Program-made: the position numbers and the translations under genes | Shown: piece after piece, positions 27,253 to 35,435 of the stretch | How the letters are laid out: every line of letters begins with the position of its first letter | How positions within the stretch are numbered: the first letter of the stretch is position 1 | Source: Dorea_D sp963559605 | GTDB taxonomy: Bacteria; Bacillota; Clostridia; Lachnospirales; Lachnospiraceae | Reading direction: 5' to 3' | Assembly: GCA_963559605.1 (NCBI GenBank) | Contig: CAUWLL010000010.1 | Coordinates: 1 to 64,000, forward strand | Length of the DNA stretch: 64,000 bases | Notes under the pieces: model-generated | Seen by the model: only the letters and a program-made list of their open reading frames with translations | Told to the model about the DNA's origin: nothing | Database searches by the model: none

Positions 27253-28293
27253 TTATCTTCCCTCCCATGCCGCAATTTCATCTTGGATGTATTTTAAAGT
27301 AAGTAATTTTCTCTTCACTTGTTCTACATCCATTAATACCGTATTGCTGGAATTAAACTCCGACAACTCAGAACGCTTTACATTACCATCCGTAAAATAC
27401 TTATCATAATTCAAATCCCGCTTATCTGCCGGTACACGGTAAAAATTCCCCATATCAATAGCGTTTGAACACTCTTCATTGGTCAACAGCGTCTCGTACA
27501 TTTTTTCACCATGCCGGATACCAATTACTTTGATTTCGTTATCTGCATGGAACAACTCTTTAACAGCTTGCGCGAGAACTTCAATAGTACATGCCGGAGC
27601 CTTTTGAACCATAATATCGCCGCTTTCTGCATTTTGGAACGCATAAACAACTAACTCCACAGCCTCTTCTAGGCTCATAACAAATCTAGTCATAGACGGT
27701 TCTGTAATCGTCAGCTCTTTCCCCTGCTTAATTTGATTGATAAACAGCGGTACAACCGAACCCCTTGAGCAAAGTACATTGCCATATCTCGTACAACAGA
27801 TACTTGTCTTTTCCGGAGAAATGGTTCTTGATTTGGCAACAATTACTTTTTCCATCATTGCCTTTGACGTACCCATAGCATTTACCGGATATGCCGCTTT
27901 GTCCGTAGATAAACAAATTACTTTCTTCACTCCCGCATCAACAGCAGACTGCAACACATTCTCGGTACCTAACACATTTGTTTTCACCGCCTCAATCGGA
28001 AAAAACTCACAAGACGGCACCTGTTTTAAAGCCGCTGCATGAAAGATATAGTCAACGCCATGCATCGCCATATCGATACTTTGACGATCACGAACATCTC
28101 CGATATAAAATTTTAATTTATGACTATACTCCGGAAATTCTCTTTGATAAAAATGCCGCATATCATCCTGCTTCAATTCGTCCCTTGAAAAAATACGAAT
28201 TTCCGCAATATCGGTTTTTAAAAATCTGTCCAATACTGCATTTCCAAATGAGCCTGTTCCTCCGGTAATCAGTAGCGTTTTTCCAGTAAACAT
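27253..28293 (-). CDS. capE: UDP-GlcNAc 4,6-dehydratase, inverting (CapE/FlaA1-like)
   Basis: The 346-residue soluble SDR has TGGTGSFGNAV at residues 10-20, the GDVRDRQS and HAAALKQVP segments, and MGTSKAMMEK where Met replaces the usual catalytic Tyr, the hallmark of the CapE/FlaA1 group. It makes UDP-2-acetamido-2,6-dideoxy-hexos-4-ulose, the first step to UDP-L-FucNAc. capE, capF and capG follow each other with 1-2 base gaps, so they are co-translated. Confidence 0.92.
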   Translation of the reverse strand: MFTGKTLLITGGTGSFGNAVLDRFLKTDIAEIRIFSRDELKQDDMRHFYQREFPEYSHKLKFYIGDVRDRQSIDMAMHGVDYIFHAAALKQVPSCEFFPIEAVKTNVLGTENVLQSAVDAGVKKVICLSTDKAAYPVNAMGTSKAMMEKVIVAKSRTISPEKTSICCTRYGNVLCSRGSVVPLFINQIKQGKELTITEPSMTRFVMSLEEAVELVVYAFQNAESGDIMVQKAPACTIEVLAQAVKELFHADNEIKVIGIRHGEKMYETLLTNEECSNAIDMGNFYRVPADKRDLNYDKYFTDGNVKRSELSEFNSSNTVLMDVEQVKRKLLTLKYIQDEIAAWEGR

Positions 28294-28341
28294 TTCTTTA
28301 ATATCCTCCGCATAATTTAAATCAAAACTATAGCTTTTGTC

Positions 28342-29487
28342 TTATTTTCTAATTCTTTTTTCTATTCCCAGAGCCTCATATAATCGAATCCCCATATTAT
28401 ATAGCTTTTCCTGACTCTTAAATTTCTCTGTACATTCCGGCATCTTATGAAACGCCATCAATTCATCCTCACTGATTTCAAGTCGTTTTGCCACTTCTGA
28501 AAATAATTCTTTACTTTCTTCTTCCGTAACCGGTGGATTTTCTAAAATACGCAATGCTTCATCTCGTGTCATTTGTCCCGTGACTACCAGACTGGACAAC
28601 TGGGCTCTACGCATATCGTGACCAAATCTAGTAGGCATCCACCAAGCTTCCAAGAATTTTGTGAGTAAATCCTCAAAATGTTTTTGTCCATATGAAACAT
28701 AACCATATTCTTGTGATAGTGTCTGTATCATTTCTTCTTTTGTCACAGGAACAAGATTCAAAGGTTTTATTGTCTTAACGCCTAACACATATGGAATCCA
28801 AAACTTATGTTTAAATCCATTCGTGAATGTATAATGCTTAATCGGAATGCGACAATACTTACGAATAACATCTTTCATATATGTCCCGTCTCCTGTTGGA
28901 CCTGCACCTTTCCCCCATGATTGTGGGTCAGCAATAATCTCCGTTGAAATGTTATAGCCGTTTAAAATATACTTGACTCCAAGTTTACGAGAGTATTTAT
29001 CAATCACCGCAATAAAAGCGTGGTCTTGAGGTGCATCAAGGAGCTCTAACCCTGTGCGAAACCAAGCCAGCTGCATTTCACGCATTTCATCCCAATCCAT
29101 TTTTTCAATGTGAAGTTTTACTCCCATCTTGTCAGTCAAACGTCTTATATTCTCTTCTGCAACCGGCAAATTCCACCCTGCATCAATATGAAAAACAAAT
29201 GGACGAAGTCCCCATTCTTTTACTGCAAGGTGAAGCATATATGAGCTGTCTAATCCCCCACTTAAACCAAGAATACAGTCATACTTCTTTCCTTTGCCTT
29301 TACGTTTTATCTCCTTAATAAGATTTTCAAGTTCTTTTTCATGACCTTTGCCGTAATTCCACTCTGGAAGAATTCTATTTTTGTATTCATTACAGCGCAT
29401 ACAAACACCATTTTCATCAAAAATAATATCTTCATCTGAAGTGTCCATTACACAGCATTTACAAATCTGATATTTTCTGTTCTTCAT
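28342..29487 (-). CDS. N-acetyl sugar amidotransferase (WbpG/PseA-like)
   Basis: The 381-residue PP-loop enzyme has zinc-type cysteines at the start (CKCCVMDTSDED and GVCMRCNEY) and the ATP-pyrophosphatase loop LSGGLDSSYMLHLA. WbpG/PseA proteins turn an acetamido group into an acetamidino group using ammonia from HisH/HisF-like partners. No HisH- or HisF-like gene is in the window. The ATG at 29487 has GGAGG 8 bases upstream; the TTG at 29502 is less likely. With the WbpA/B/E-like genes it suggests a 3-acetamidino uronic acid in the repeat unit. Confidence 0.87.
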   Translation of the reverse strand: MKNRKYQICKCCVMDTSDEDIIFDENGVCMRCNEYKNRILPEWNYGKGHEKELENLIKEIKRKGKGKKYDCILGLSGGLDSSYMLHLAVKEWGLRPFVFHIDAGWNLPVAEENIRRLTDKMGVKLHIEKMDWDEMREMQLAWFRTGLELLDAPQDHAFIAVIDKYSRKLGVKYILNGYNISTEIIADPQSWGKGAGPTGDGTYMKDVIRKYCRIPIKHYTFTNGFKHKFWIPYVLGVKTIKPLNLVPVTKEEMIQTLSQEYGYVSYGQKHFEDLLTKFLEAWWMPTRFGHDMRRAQLSSLVVTGQMTRDEALRILENPPVTEEESKELFSEVAKRLEISEDELMAFHKMPECTEKFKSQEKLYNMGIRLYEALGIEKRIRK

Positions 29488-29503
29488 CACGTTATCCTCC
29501 AAA

Positions 29504-30730
29504 TCATTTTCCTAGTATTTTACGAAACAATACAACATACTCCATAGTACACACTTTTTTTGTGTATTTTTGCATAAATATTTGTCTGGAATTTCCTCCC
29601 ATTCTCTTGATTTTATCTTCATCTCCATTAATATCCACCAAAAACTCTGCAATTTTCTGACTTTCTCCATTACTAACAGTTATTCCAGCCTTTTTCTTCT
29701 GGATTTCACGTACAATATCAGAATTTCCCATAATTACAATTAGTGGACAACCAGCACTCATATAGCCATACGTTTTACTTGGAACACATAACCCCGTCAA
29801 ACCTTCAAGCAGACTGACAATCGATACATCACTGATTTCTAATGCTTCTTGGTAATCGCGTCCCAACAAAAAATCATATATATCTACATTTTTTATTTGT
29901 TCAGCTTGAATAACCTTTTTCAGTTCTTCTACTTTACATCCGTGTCCTGCAAGCATAAATTGGATTTTAGAATTATCCTTTAAGATTCGCATTGTATCCA
30001 ATATCGTTTCCATATCTTGACAGACACCCATATTCCCAAAATAAGAAACAACTAATTTTCCTGCATACTTTTCCGCAAATCTATTATTTGATTTGTTTTC
30101 TTTTTTATCATCTAAAACATCCTCATACCAGTTAGGAATGACGACCACTTTTTTTGATTTTATGTTTCTATTCTCTATTATAAATTGCCGCATCTCATTC
30201 GATAAAGCAACTACACAAGTAGCATTTTTATAAACTTTTTTATTTATAAACTTCATCACTTTTGAAATCATTCCAGATTCAGAAGTAGTACCTGTACGCA
30301 CTGCCAATTCAGGATATAAGTCATACGCCACAAAAATCAATTTAATACCATAAATTTTCTTTGCCAAATAAGCTAAATACGGCAAGATTGGCGGATTGGA
30401 ATACACAATGACAGATTTATATTTTCCAAGTTCTCTAAAGTGTAGTAATACAGAAAAAGTAAATGAAAAATAGTTTATAAGCCTTCCTATAAAACTTCGT
30501 CTTCCTATTTGCAAATACTTCAACCTATGGATAAAAATATTATCTACTTTTTCCTTTATCGGAACTTTTCCTTTATTATTATATTCTTTTGGATAACCAC
30601 ACAATGCTCCTACTGAAAACCCTGAGTTACTTAGTTTTTTTGCGGTATCAAATGGCAATGTTGCTGAAGAAACATATTCGGGATAAAAAAATTGGCAAAG
30701 AAACAATATATCTTTCTTATCTTTACACAT
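29504..30730 (-). CDS. Family 4 glycosyltransferase, WbuB-like
   Basis: The 408-residue GT-B transferase has a glycine-rich N-terminus for the acceptor side, SNPPILPYLAYLAKK, IPNWYED, YFGNMGVCQDMETIL and the donor-site region SLLEGLTGLCVPSKTYGYMSAG. This resembles WbuB, the L-FucNAc transferase found beside FucNAc synthesis genes in E. coli O26. Its position just upstream of the amidotransferase and capEFG supports L-FucNAc transfer, though this is inferred from context. Confidence 0.78.
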   Translation of the reverse strand: MCKDKKDILFLCQFFYPEYVSSATLPFDTAKKLSNSGFSVGALCGYPKEYNNKGKVPIKEKVDNIFIHRLKYLQIGRRSFIGRLINYFSFTFSVLLHFRELGKYKSVIVYSNPPILPYLAYLAKKIYGIKLIFVAYDLYPELAVRTGTTSESGMISKVMKFINKKVYKNATCVVALSNEMRQFIIENRNIKSKKVVVIPNWYEDVLDDKKENKSNNRFAEKYAGKLVVSYFGNMGVCQDMETILDTMRILKDNSKIQFMLAGHGCKVEELKKVIQAEQIKNVDIYDFLLGRDYQEALEISDVSIVSLLEGLTGLCVPSKTYGYMSAGCPLIVIMGNSDIVREIQKKKAGITVSNGESQKIAEFLVDINGDEDKIKRMGGNSRQIFMQKYTKKVCTMEYVVLFRKILGK

Positions 30731-30766
30731 TCTGTCTTGAGCTCCTTTGTTTTCATTTCTTATGAA

Positions 30767-31606
30767 CTATAGTTCGACTTTTTTCATGATTTCCTCAAAT
30801 GTCATGAGACCAATCGTATCAACTTTTTCATACGTTAAACTTCCAAAAACTTTCTCAAAAATAGGAATTCTAAACCTCAAACTTATTTCCACAAAAGGAT
30901 TAAATAATCTTATCATTTTAATATCACTGTGATTATTCTCTGCAATTTTACGAACCATGTGTGTTGTCTTTACATACTCTGTATCCTGAGGAAAATACAA
31001 GCCTCCTGCCTGCTTGTCTATCACTCTCTTAACAAACTCTGCTAAGTTCTCAACGAATATCATACTTCTTTGATTCTCAAAATCCGGAAATACTGGAGAT
31101 TTCAAAGCAAATTTTCTTAATGTTTGATAGTTTCCTTTGCAATTTTTCCCATAAACCATAGGCGGTCTTAACACTGCAACTTTAAAGCTTTCATCTGCCA
31201 ATCGCTCTATCACTTTATCTGCCTGCCATTTTGCTTTTCCATAATGATTCTGAGGATTCGGTTTATCGCCTTTTTTTATTGTTCCTACAATTTTTCCATA
31301 TACACTCATCGTTGACAGTATGATAAATTGCTTCACTCCTGATTCTTTTGCTTTTTTTGCCGTCTCAATCGCCAAATCTCTATTCACTTTATAATACAAT
31401 GACGTATTTTCTTTTGTCTCCTTTTGATGCGCAATCCCGGCCACATGAAATACTATATCATATCCCGCAAAACTTTTTTTTCGCCACATCTCTCCACTTA
31501 AATCCACAGTATCCACTTGAAACTCTTCAGGATATTGTGTATTTACCCACTTTTCAAACGAAGTCCCTATATAGCTGTTTGCACCAGTTATCAATATTTT
31601 TTTCAT
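30767..31606 (-). CDS. NAD-dependent sugar epimerase/4-keto-reductase (WbpV/WreQ-like)
   Basis: The 279-residue extended SDR begins KKILITGANSYIGTSF with the NAD loop, and has VSTMSVYG-like and HYGKAKWQADK catalytic segments. Short SDRs of this type next to a WbpM-like dehydratase and a small phosphoglycosyl transferase usually reduce UDP-4-keto-6-deoxy-HexNAc to UDP-QuiNAc or UDP-FucNAc, the first sugar of the unit. The ATG at 31606 has GGAGAG 7 bases upstream and follows the preceding stop by 4 bases; earlier in-frame starts are not supported. Confidence 0.78.
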   Translation of the reverse strand: MKKILITGANSYIGTSFEKWVNTQYPEEFQVDTVDLSGEMWRKKSFAGYDIVFHVAGIAHQKETKENTSLYYKVNRDLAIETAKKAKESGVKQFIILSTMSVYGKIVGTIKKGDKPNPQNHYGKAKWQADKVIERLADESFKVAVLRPPMVYGKNCKGNYQTLRKFALKSPVFPDFENQRSMIFVENLAEFVKRVIDKQAGGLYFPQDTEYVKTTHMVRKIAENNHSDIKMIRLFNPFVEISLRFRIPIFEKVFGSLTYEKVDTIGLMTFEEIMKKVEL

Positions 31607-31610
31607 CCGC

Positions 31611-32237
31611 CTACTCTCCATGACTATTACGTTCCAGTTCTCCTGTGCCACCTTCCACAACTCCCTCTGATTTTAATACAGAAACAATTGTCCCGACAAA
31701 ACATTTTATATCCATTAAAAGTCCTATATTTTTGACATATACCCCATCAAATTTTGCTTTAACGGGTATCTCCAATTCATCTCTTCCATTAATCTGAGCC
31801 CACCCTGTAAGCCCGGGTTTCACATCATTTGCCCCGTATTTATCTCTTTCTTTTATCAAATCATATTGATTCCATAACGCCGGTCTTGGACCTATAATAC
31901 TCATATCACCTTTCAATATATTAATAATCTGAGGGAGTTCATCTAAAGATGTTTTTCTTAAAAATTTCCCTACACGAGTAATATATTGTTCTGGATTTTC
32001 CAACATGTGAGTTGGCATATCTTTCGGAGTATCTATCTTCATTGTCCTGAATTTCAAAATATCAAAGTGTTTTTTGTATATTCCCACCCTTTTCTGCCTA
32101 AACAAAACCGGTCCTCTGGAGTCGACTTTGATTGCTATAATCAAAACAAAAAAAAGTGGAGACAATATAACCATAGCAAACGCTGATAATATTACATCTA
32201 TATAACGTTTTACTCTAATATATTTCGATTTTTTCAT
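31611..32237 (-). CDS. Initiating phosphoglycosyl transferase (PglC-type)
   Basis: The 208-residue monotopic enzyme has one N-terminal re-entrant helix (about 12-32), then LFRQKRVG, ILKFRTMK, RVGKFLRKTSLDELPQ and GDMSIIGPRP, the core of bacterial sugar transferases. It moves sugar-1-phosphate to undecaprenyl phosphate to start the capsule unit. It lacks the long N-terminal membrane part seen in the other initiating enzyme at 55473-56861, so the two polymers probably start separately. Confidence 0.9.
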   Translation of the reverse strand: MKKSKYIRVKRYIDVILSAFAMVILSPLFFVLIIAIKVDSRGPVLFRQKRVGIYKKHFDILKFRTMKIDTPKDMPTHMLENPEQYITRVGKFLRKTSLDELPQIINILKGDMSIIGPRPALWNQYDLIKERDKYGANDVKPGLTGWAQINGRDELEIPVKAKFDGVYVKNIGLLMDIKCFVGTIVSVLKSEGVVEGGTGELERNSHGE

Positions 32238-32259
32238 TTCCCCAACTCTCCTCTAAACT

Positions 32260-34095
32260 TTAATAAACTTTCCGATTATAGGTTGTGCAAACCTTAGCCA
32301 ACTCACTTTGTATCTCATCCCCGTTTGTCGCACTAAGCGCAATCAAGTCGTCCAACTGTTCAAAGAACTCTGACTCATCCATAGAAATCGGATGTCCCAC
32401 AAAAATCTTCTCATTGGCAGTCTTTGTAAGTCCCTCTTCATCCATAAGTAATTCTTCATATAACTTTTCTCCCGGACGAAGCCCCGTCACTTCTATCATA
32501 ATGTCTTCATTCGGTTTATATCCTTTCATCCGAATCAAATTCTCTGCCATCTCATAAATCTTCACAGGCTCTCCCATATCAAGCACAAAAATCTCACCGC
32601 CTTTAGCAAACAAGCTTGCCTGCAAGACCAGCGAAACTGCCTCCGGAATCGTCATAAAGAATCTGGTGATCTCTCGATGTGTAACTGTTACTGGACCTCC
32701 CTCTTCAATCTGCTTCAAGAAAAGAGGGATTACAGAACCGTTGCTTCCCAGTACATTTCCAAAGCGAACCGCCGCATACTGTGTATGCTTTGCAATTTTA
32801 GCATAGCTCTGAATGATCATTTCGCAGACACGCTTTGTTGCTCCCATGACATTCGTCGGACGAACGGCTTTATCTGTTGAAATCAAGGTGAATTTTTCTA
32901 CATGATAAATGTCTGACAGTTTTGCCATATTTAACGTACCAAGACAATTGTTTTTTATTGCCTCATTCGGAGAATCCTCCATCAACGGCACATGTTTGTG
33001 TGCGGCCGCATGATAGACAATCTGCGGATGATACATTTCAAACATCTTCTCTAATCGGTCATAATCTCTTACCGAACCAATTAATGTAATAATCTGCTTC
33101 TCTGGATACCGTCGTTTTAATTCCTGCTGAATCTCATATGCATTATTTTCATAAATGTCAAAGATAAGCAACTCTTTGGGATTATACTTGATGATCTGAC
33201 GACATAGTTCTGAACCGATAGAACCTCCTCCGCCGGTCACCAGTACTGTTTTTCCTTCCAGAAAAGCGCCGATTCCTTCCTGATTTACACGCACCGGAGC
33301 TCTGCCAAGCAAATCCTCATATCGCACTTCTCGAACCATGTCAGATAAGGACTCTGTAAATCCGGTAGCAATCGCGGGAAGAATCCGAACCTTTGCCTCT
33401 GTTTCCTGACAAACAGATACGATGTCCTTAATTACTTTCGAATTTGCAGAGGGAATCGCAATAATAATTTCGTCCACCTTGTATTTTTTTACGGTTGCCG
33501 GAATATCTTCCCTTGTTCCTACTATCGGCACATTTTTAAGATATTTTCCTTTTTTATTAATATTATCATCTACAATACATACAATATCTCTTGAAGACGT
33601 ATTCTTCCTCTGTGTCTCATGAAGCAATATAGATGCCGCCGAACCCGCACCTACAAGAAGTGTTCTTTTCCTTCCTTTTTCCTCTATCTTCCCCGGAAAC
33701 AAATATTTTTGGATCCTACGTCCAAAACGAAGCGATAAAAACAGCAAAAAAAGCAATGTCACGTCGAATACATAAAAACTTCTCGGCATTGCTATTTGTA
33801 AGAATACCCGGTAAAACACATATATTATTTCTATACAAACTACAGCTTTTAAAATCGCCATACTTTCTTCCATAGAAGCATATGTCCATACACGGTTATA
33901 TAGTTTAAAAAATCTCATTACGACAATTGCGATCACAATATCTATAGGAAGACAATATAAAACAGGCTGCAAATATTGAGCCGGTATACTCTCAAAATTA
34001 AATCTTAATCCCAATGAAAATAGTGCGCTGAATATAACAATCAATGCATCCAAAGTTCCTATCGCAATCGCTCTTCTTCTTCCCAAACCTATCAT
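32260..34095 (-). CDS. Membrane-bound UDP-GlcNAc 4,6-dehydratase (CapD/WbpM-like)
   Basis: The 611-residue product has four N-terminal membrane helices, a CoA_binding_3-type Rossmann domain (VGAGSAASILLHE, about 150-165) and a C-terminal SDR dehydratase domain with TGGGGSIGSELCRQ near 288-301 and the catalytic MGATKRVCE segment. It makes UDP-4-keto-6-deoxy-GlcNAc, the likely precursor for the reductase two genes downstream. It is the first gene of the capsule run, with a 221-base upstream gap holding promoter-like sequences. Confidence 0.92.
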   Translation of the reverse strand: MIGLGRRRAIAIGTLDALIVIFSALFSLGLRFNFESIPAQYLQPVLYCLPIDIVIAIVVMRFFKLYNRVWTYASMEESMAILKAVVCIEIIYVFYRVFLQIAMPRSFYVFDVTLLFLLFLSLRFGRRIQKYLFPGKIEEKGRKRTLLVGAGSAASILLHETQRKNTSSRDIVCIVDDNINKKGKYLKNVPIVGTREDIPATVKKYKVDEIIIAIPSANSKVIKDIVSVCQETEAKVRILPAIATGFTESLSDMVREVRYEDLLGRAPVRVNQEGIGAFLEGKTVLVTGGGGSIGSELCRQIIKYNPKELLIFDIYENNAYEIQQELKRRYPEKQIITLIGSVRDYDRLEKMFEMYHPQIVYHAAAHKHVPLMEDSPNEAIKNNCLGTLNMAKLSDIYHVEKFTLISTDKAVRPTNVMGATKRVCEMIIQSYAKIAKHTQYAAVRFGNVLGSNGSVIPLFLKQIEEGGPVTVTHREITRFFMTIPEAVSLVLQASLFAKGGEIFVLDMGEPVKIYEMAENLIRMKGYKPNEDIMIEVTGLRPGEKLYEELLMDEEGLTKTANEKIFVGHPISMDESEFFEQLDDLIALSATNGDEIQSELAKVCTTYNRKVY

Positions 34096-34146
34096 CTATC
34101 CCAATCCTCACATTATTATTATGACTCTTTTTTACATACTTAGTTT

Positions 34147-34152
34147 ATTATA
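34147..34152 (-). promoter_or_regulatory. -10 element of the capsule operon promoter
   Basis: A consensus TATAAT lies on the minus strand about 50 bases upstream of the dehydratase ATG, with no clear -35 box 17 bases away. A TTGACA farther upstream (34220-34225) has no good -10. It is the only evident start site for the roughly 29-kb capsule run. Confidence 0.4.
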
Positions 34153-34258
34153 CCCCATTATTCTACAAAAATCTACCCCTATGCTCCAATAATTCCACAA
34201 ATTGATTTCTGCCAATAAATGTCAATAAAGTAAAAAAACTTCCAATCATGAATTCTTT

Positions 34259-34286
34259 TTGATACAATAAATAAACATGATATATT
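34259..34286 (+). promoter_or_regulatory. Sigma-A promoter of the plus-strand acyltransferase
   Basis: TTGATA (34259-34264), a 16-base spacer and TATATT (34281-34286) precede the ribosome site AGGGAGG and the ATG at 34317. Confidence 0.6.
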
Positions 34287-34316
34287 ACGATTGAGAGTTC
34301 TAGGGAGGAAATACGA

Positions 34317-35369
34317 ATGAAAACCAGACAATATAATATGGATTATTTAAGAATTTTCGCCTGTTTTATGGTCATATTTTTACATGTAGCCGCGCAAAAT
34401 TGGAACGTGGCAGATATAAACACCTGGGAATGGAAAGTTTTCAATCTATATGATACAGCTGTAAGAAGTTCTGTTCCGTTATTCTTAATGCTAAGCGGAA
34501 AACTTCTGCTTTCCACTAGTAAGGAGCTTTCTATAAAGCATTTTTATACGAAAAACATTTTGAAATTAGTAATCGTATATTTTTCCTGGGCTTTTTTTTA
34601 TGCAATAGATACCATCGGAATGAAAAAGATTTTTATCAGCAATTCGTTCGTAACAATTTTCGAAAAAATCGTGAATGCGAAATTCCATCTTTGGTATTTG
34701 CCAATGTTGATCAGTATTTATTTTCTTGTGCCTGTCTTTTTTAGTCTGGTAAAGTATAAAGACGGAATATATGTTCCTTATGCATGTATCATGTTTATCC
34801 TTTTTGGCATCGGCGGTACTTTAACGGTTATGCTATTTCCGGAAAGTGAAACCGTTAAAACTTTTTTGAATGATTTTAATTATGCATTAAGCGGTTATAG
34901 CGGCTATTTTTTACTGGGATATACTCTTGATAAATATAAAGACAGGTTCCACAAAGCAAAGATACCGTATATACTAGCTTTCCTTATTCTCACTATTTTG
35001 GCAACTGCCAAAAAATCAGAAATAGATTCTATCTCTGCCGGAGAACCATTGAGTACATTATGGGGAGATTTTACGGTACCGACTTTTTTAGAAACTGTGT
35101 TGATTTTCATGATATTTTTAAAACTACCGGAGCAAATTGAAAATCATAAAATAGCAGTCATCATTAAAAAACTGTCTAAATATACTCTGTTTGTATATTT
35201 ATTACACCCTTTTATATTAGAGCACTTAAAAACTTGGTTTAAAATCACAACTTTGTCGTTTAACCCATGGCTCTCCGTGCCGTTTCTGACATTATTTATA
35301 TTTTTAATCTGTATGGCAATAGCTTGGATTGCCGATAAAATTCCGGTTCTCAATAAATGGCTAATGTAA
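34317..35369 (+). CDS. Membrane O-acyltransferase (Acyltransferase_3)
   Basis: The 350-residue protein has about ten membrane helices, and starts MKTRQYNMDYLRIFACFMVIFLHVAAQ with the family His. FHLWYLP is the second conserved site. It likely acetylates a wall or capsule polymer. It is the only plus-strand gene in the window and is divergent from the capsule operon. It has its own promoter and ribosome site (AGGGAGG) and a hairpin terminator shared with the convergent ligase-like gene. It is therefore transcribed independently, and may have been inserted separately. Confidence 0.88.
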   Translation: MKTRQYNMDYLRIFACFMVIFLHVAAQNWNVADINTWEWKVFNLYDTAVRSSVPLFLMLSGKLLLSTSKELSIKHFYTKNILKLVIVYFSWAFFYAIDTIGMKKIFISNSFVTIFEKIVNAKFHLWYLPMLISIYFLVPVFFSLVKYKDGIYVPYACIMFILFGIGGTLTVMLFPESETVKTFLNDFNYALSGYSGYFLLGYTLDKYKDRFHKAKIPYILAFLILTILATAKKSEIDSISAGEPLSTLWGDFTVPTFLETVLIFMIFLKLPEQIENHKIAVIIKKLSKYTLFVYLLHPFILEHLKTWFKITTLSFNPWLSVPFLTLFIFLICMAIAWIADKIPVLNKWLM

Positions 35370-35387
35370 TTTAACAGCAAAAATTGC

Positions 35388-35429
35388 GAGGTCGCAACAA
35401 AATCTGTCTTTTGATTTTGCTGCGACCTC
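35388..35429. terminator. Hairpin terminator between convergent genes
   Basis: GAGGTCGCAACAAAAT (35388-35403) pairs with ATTTTGCTGCGACCTC (35414-35429) with one mismatch and a 10-base loop. On the minus strand it is followed by a short T run (AATTTTTGCTG); on the plus side it ends the acyltransferase transcript. The arms lie between the two stop codons. Confidence 0.75.
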
Positions 35430-35435
35430 TGTAAG

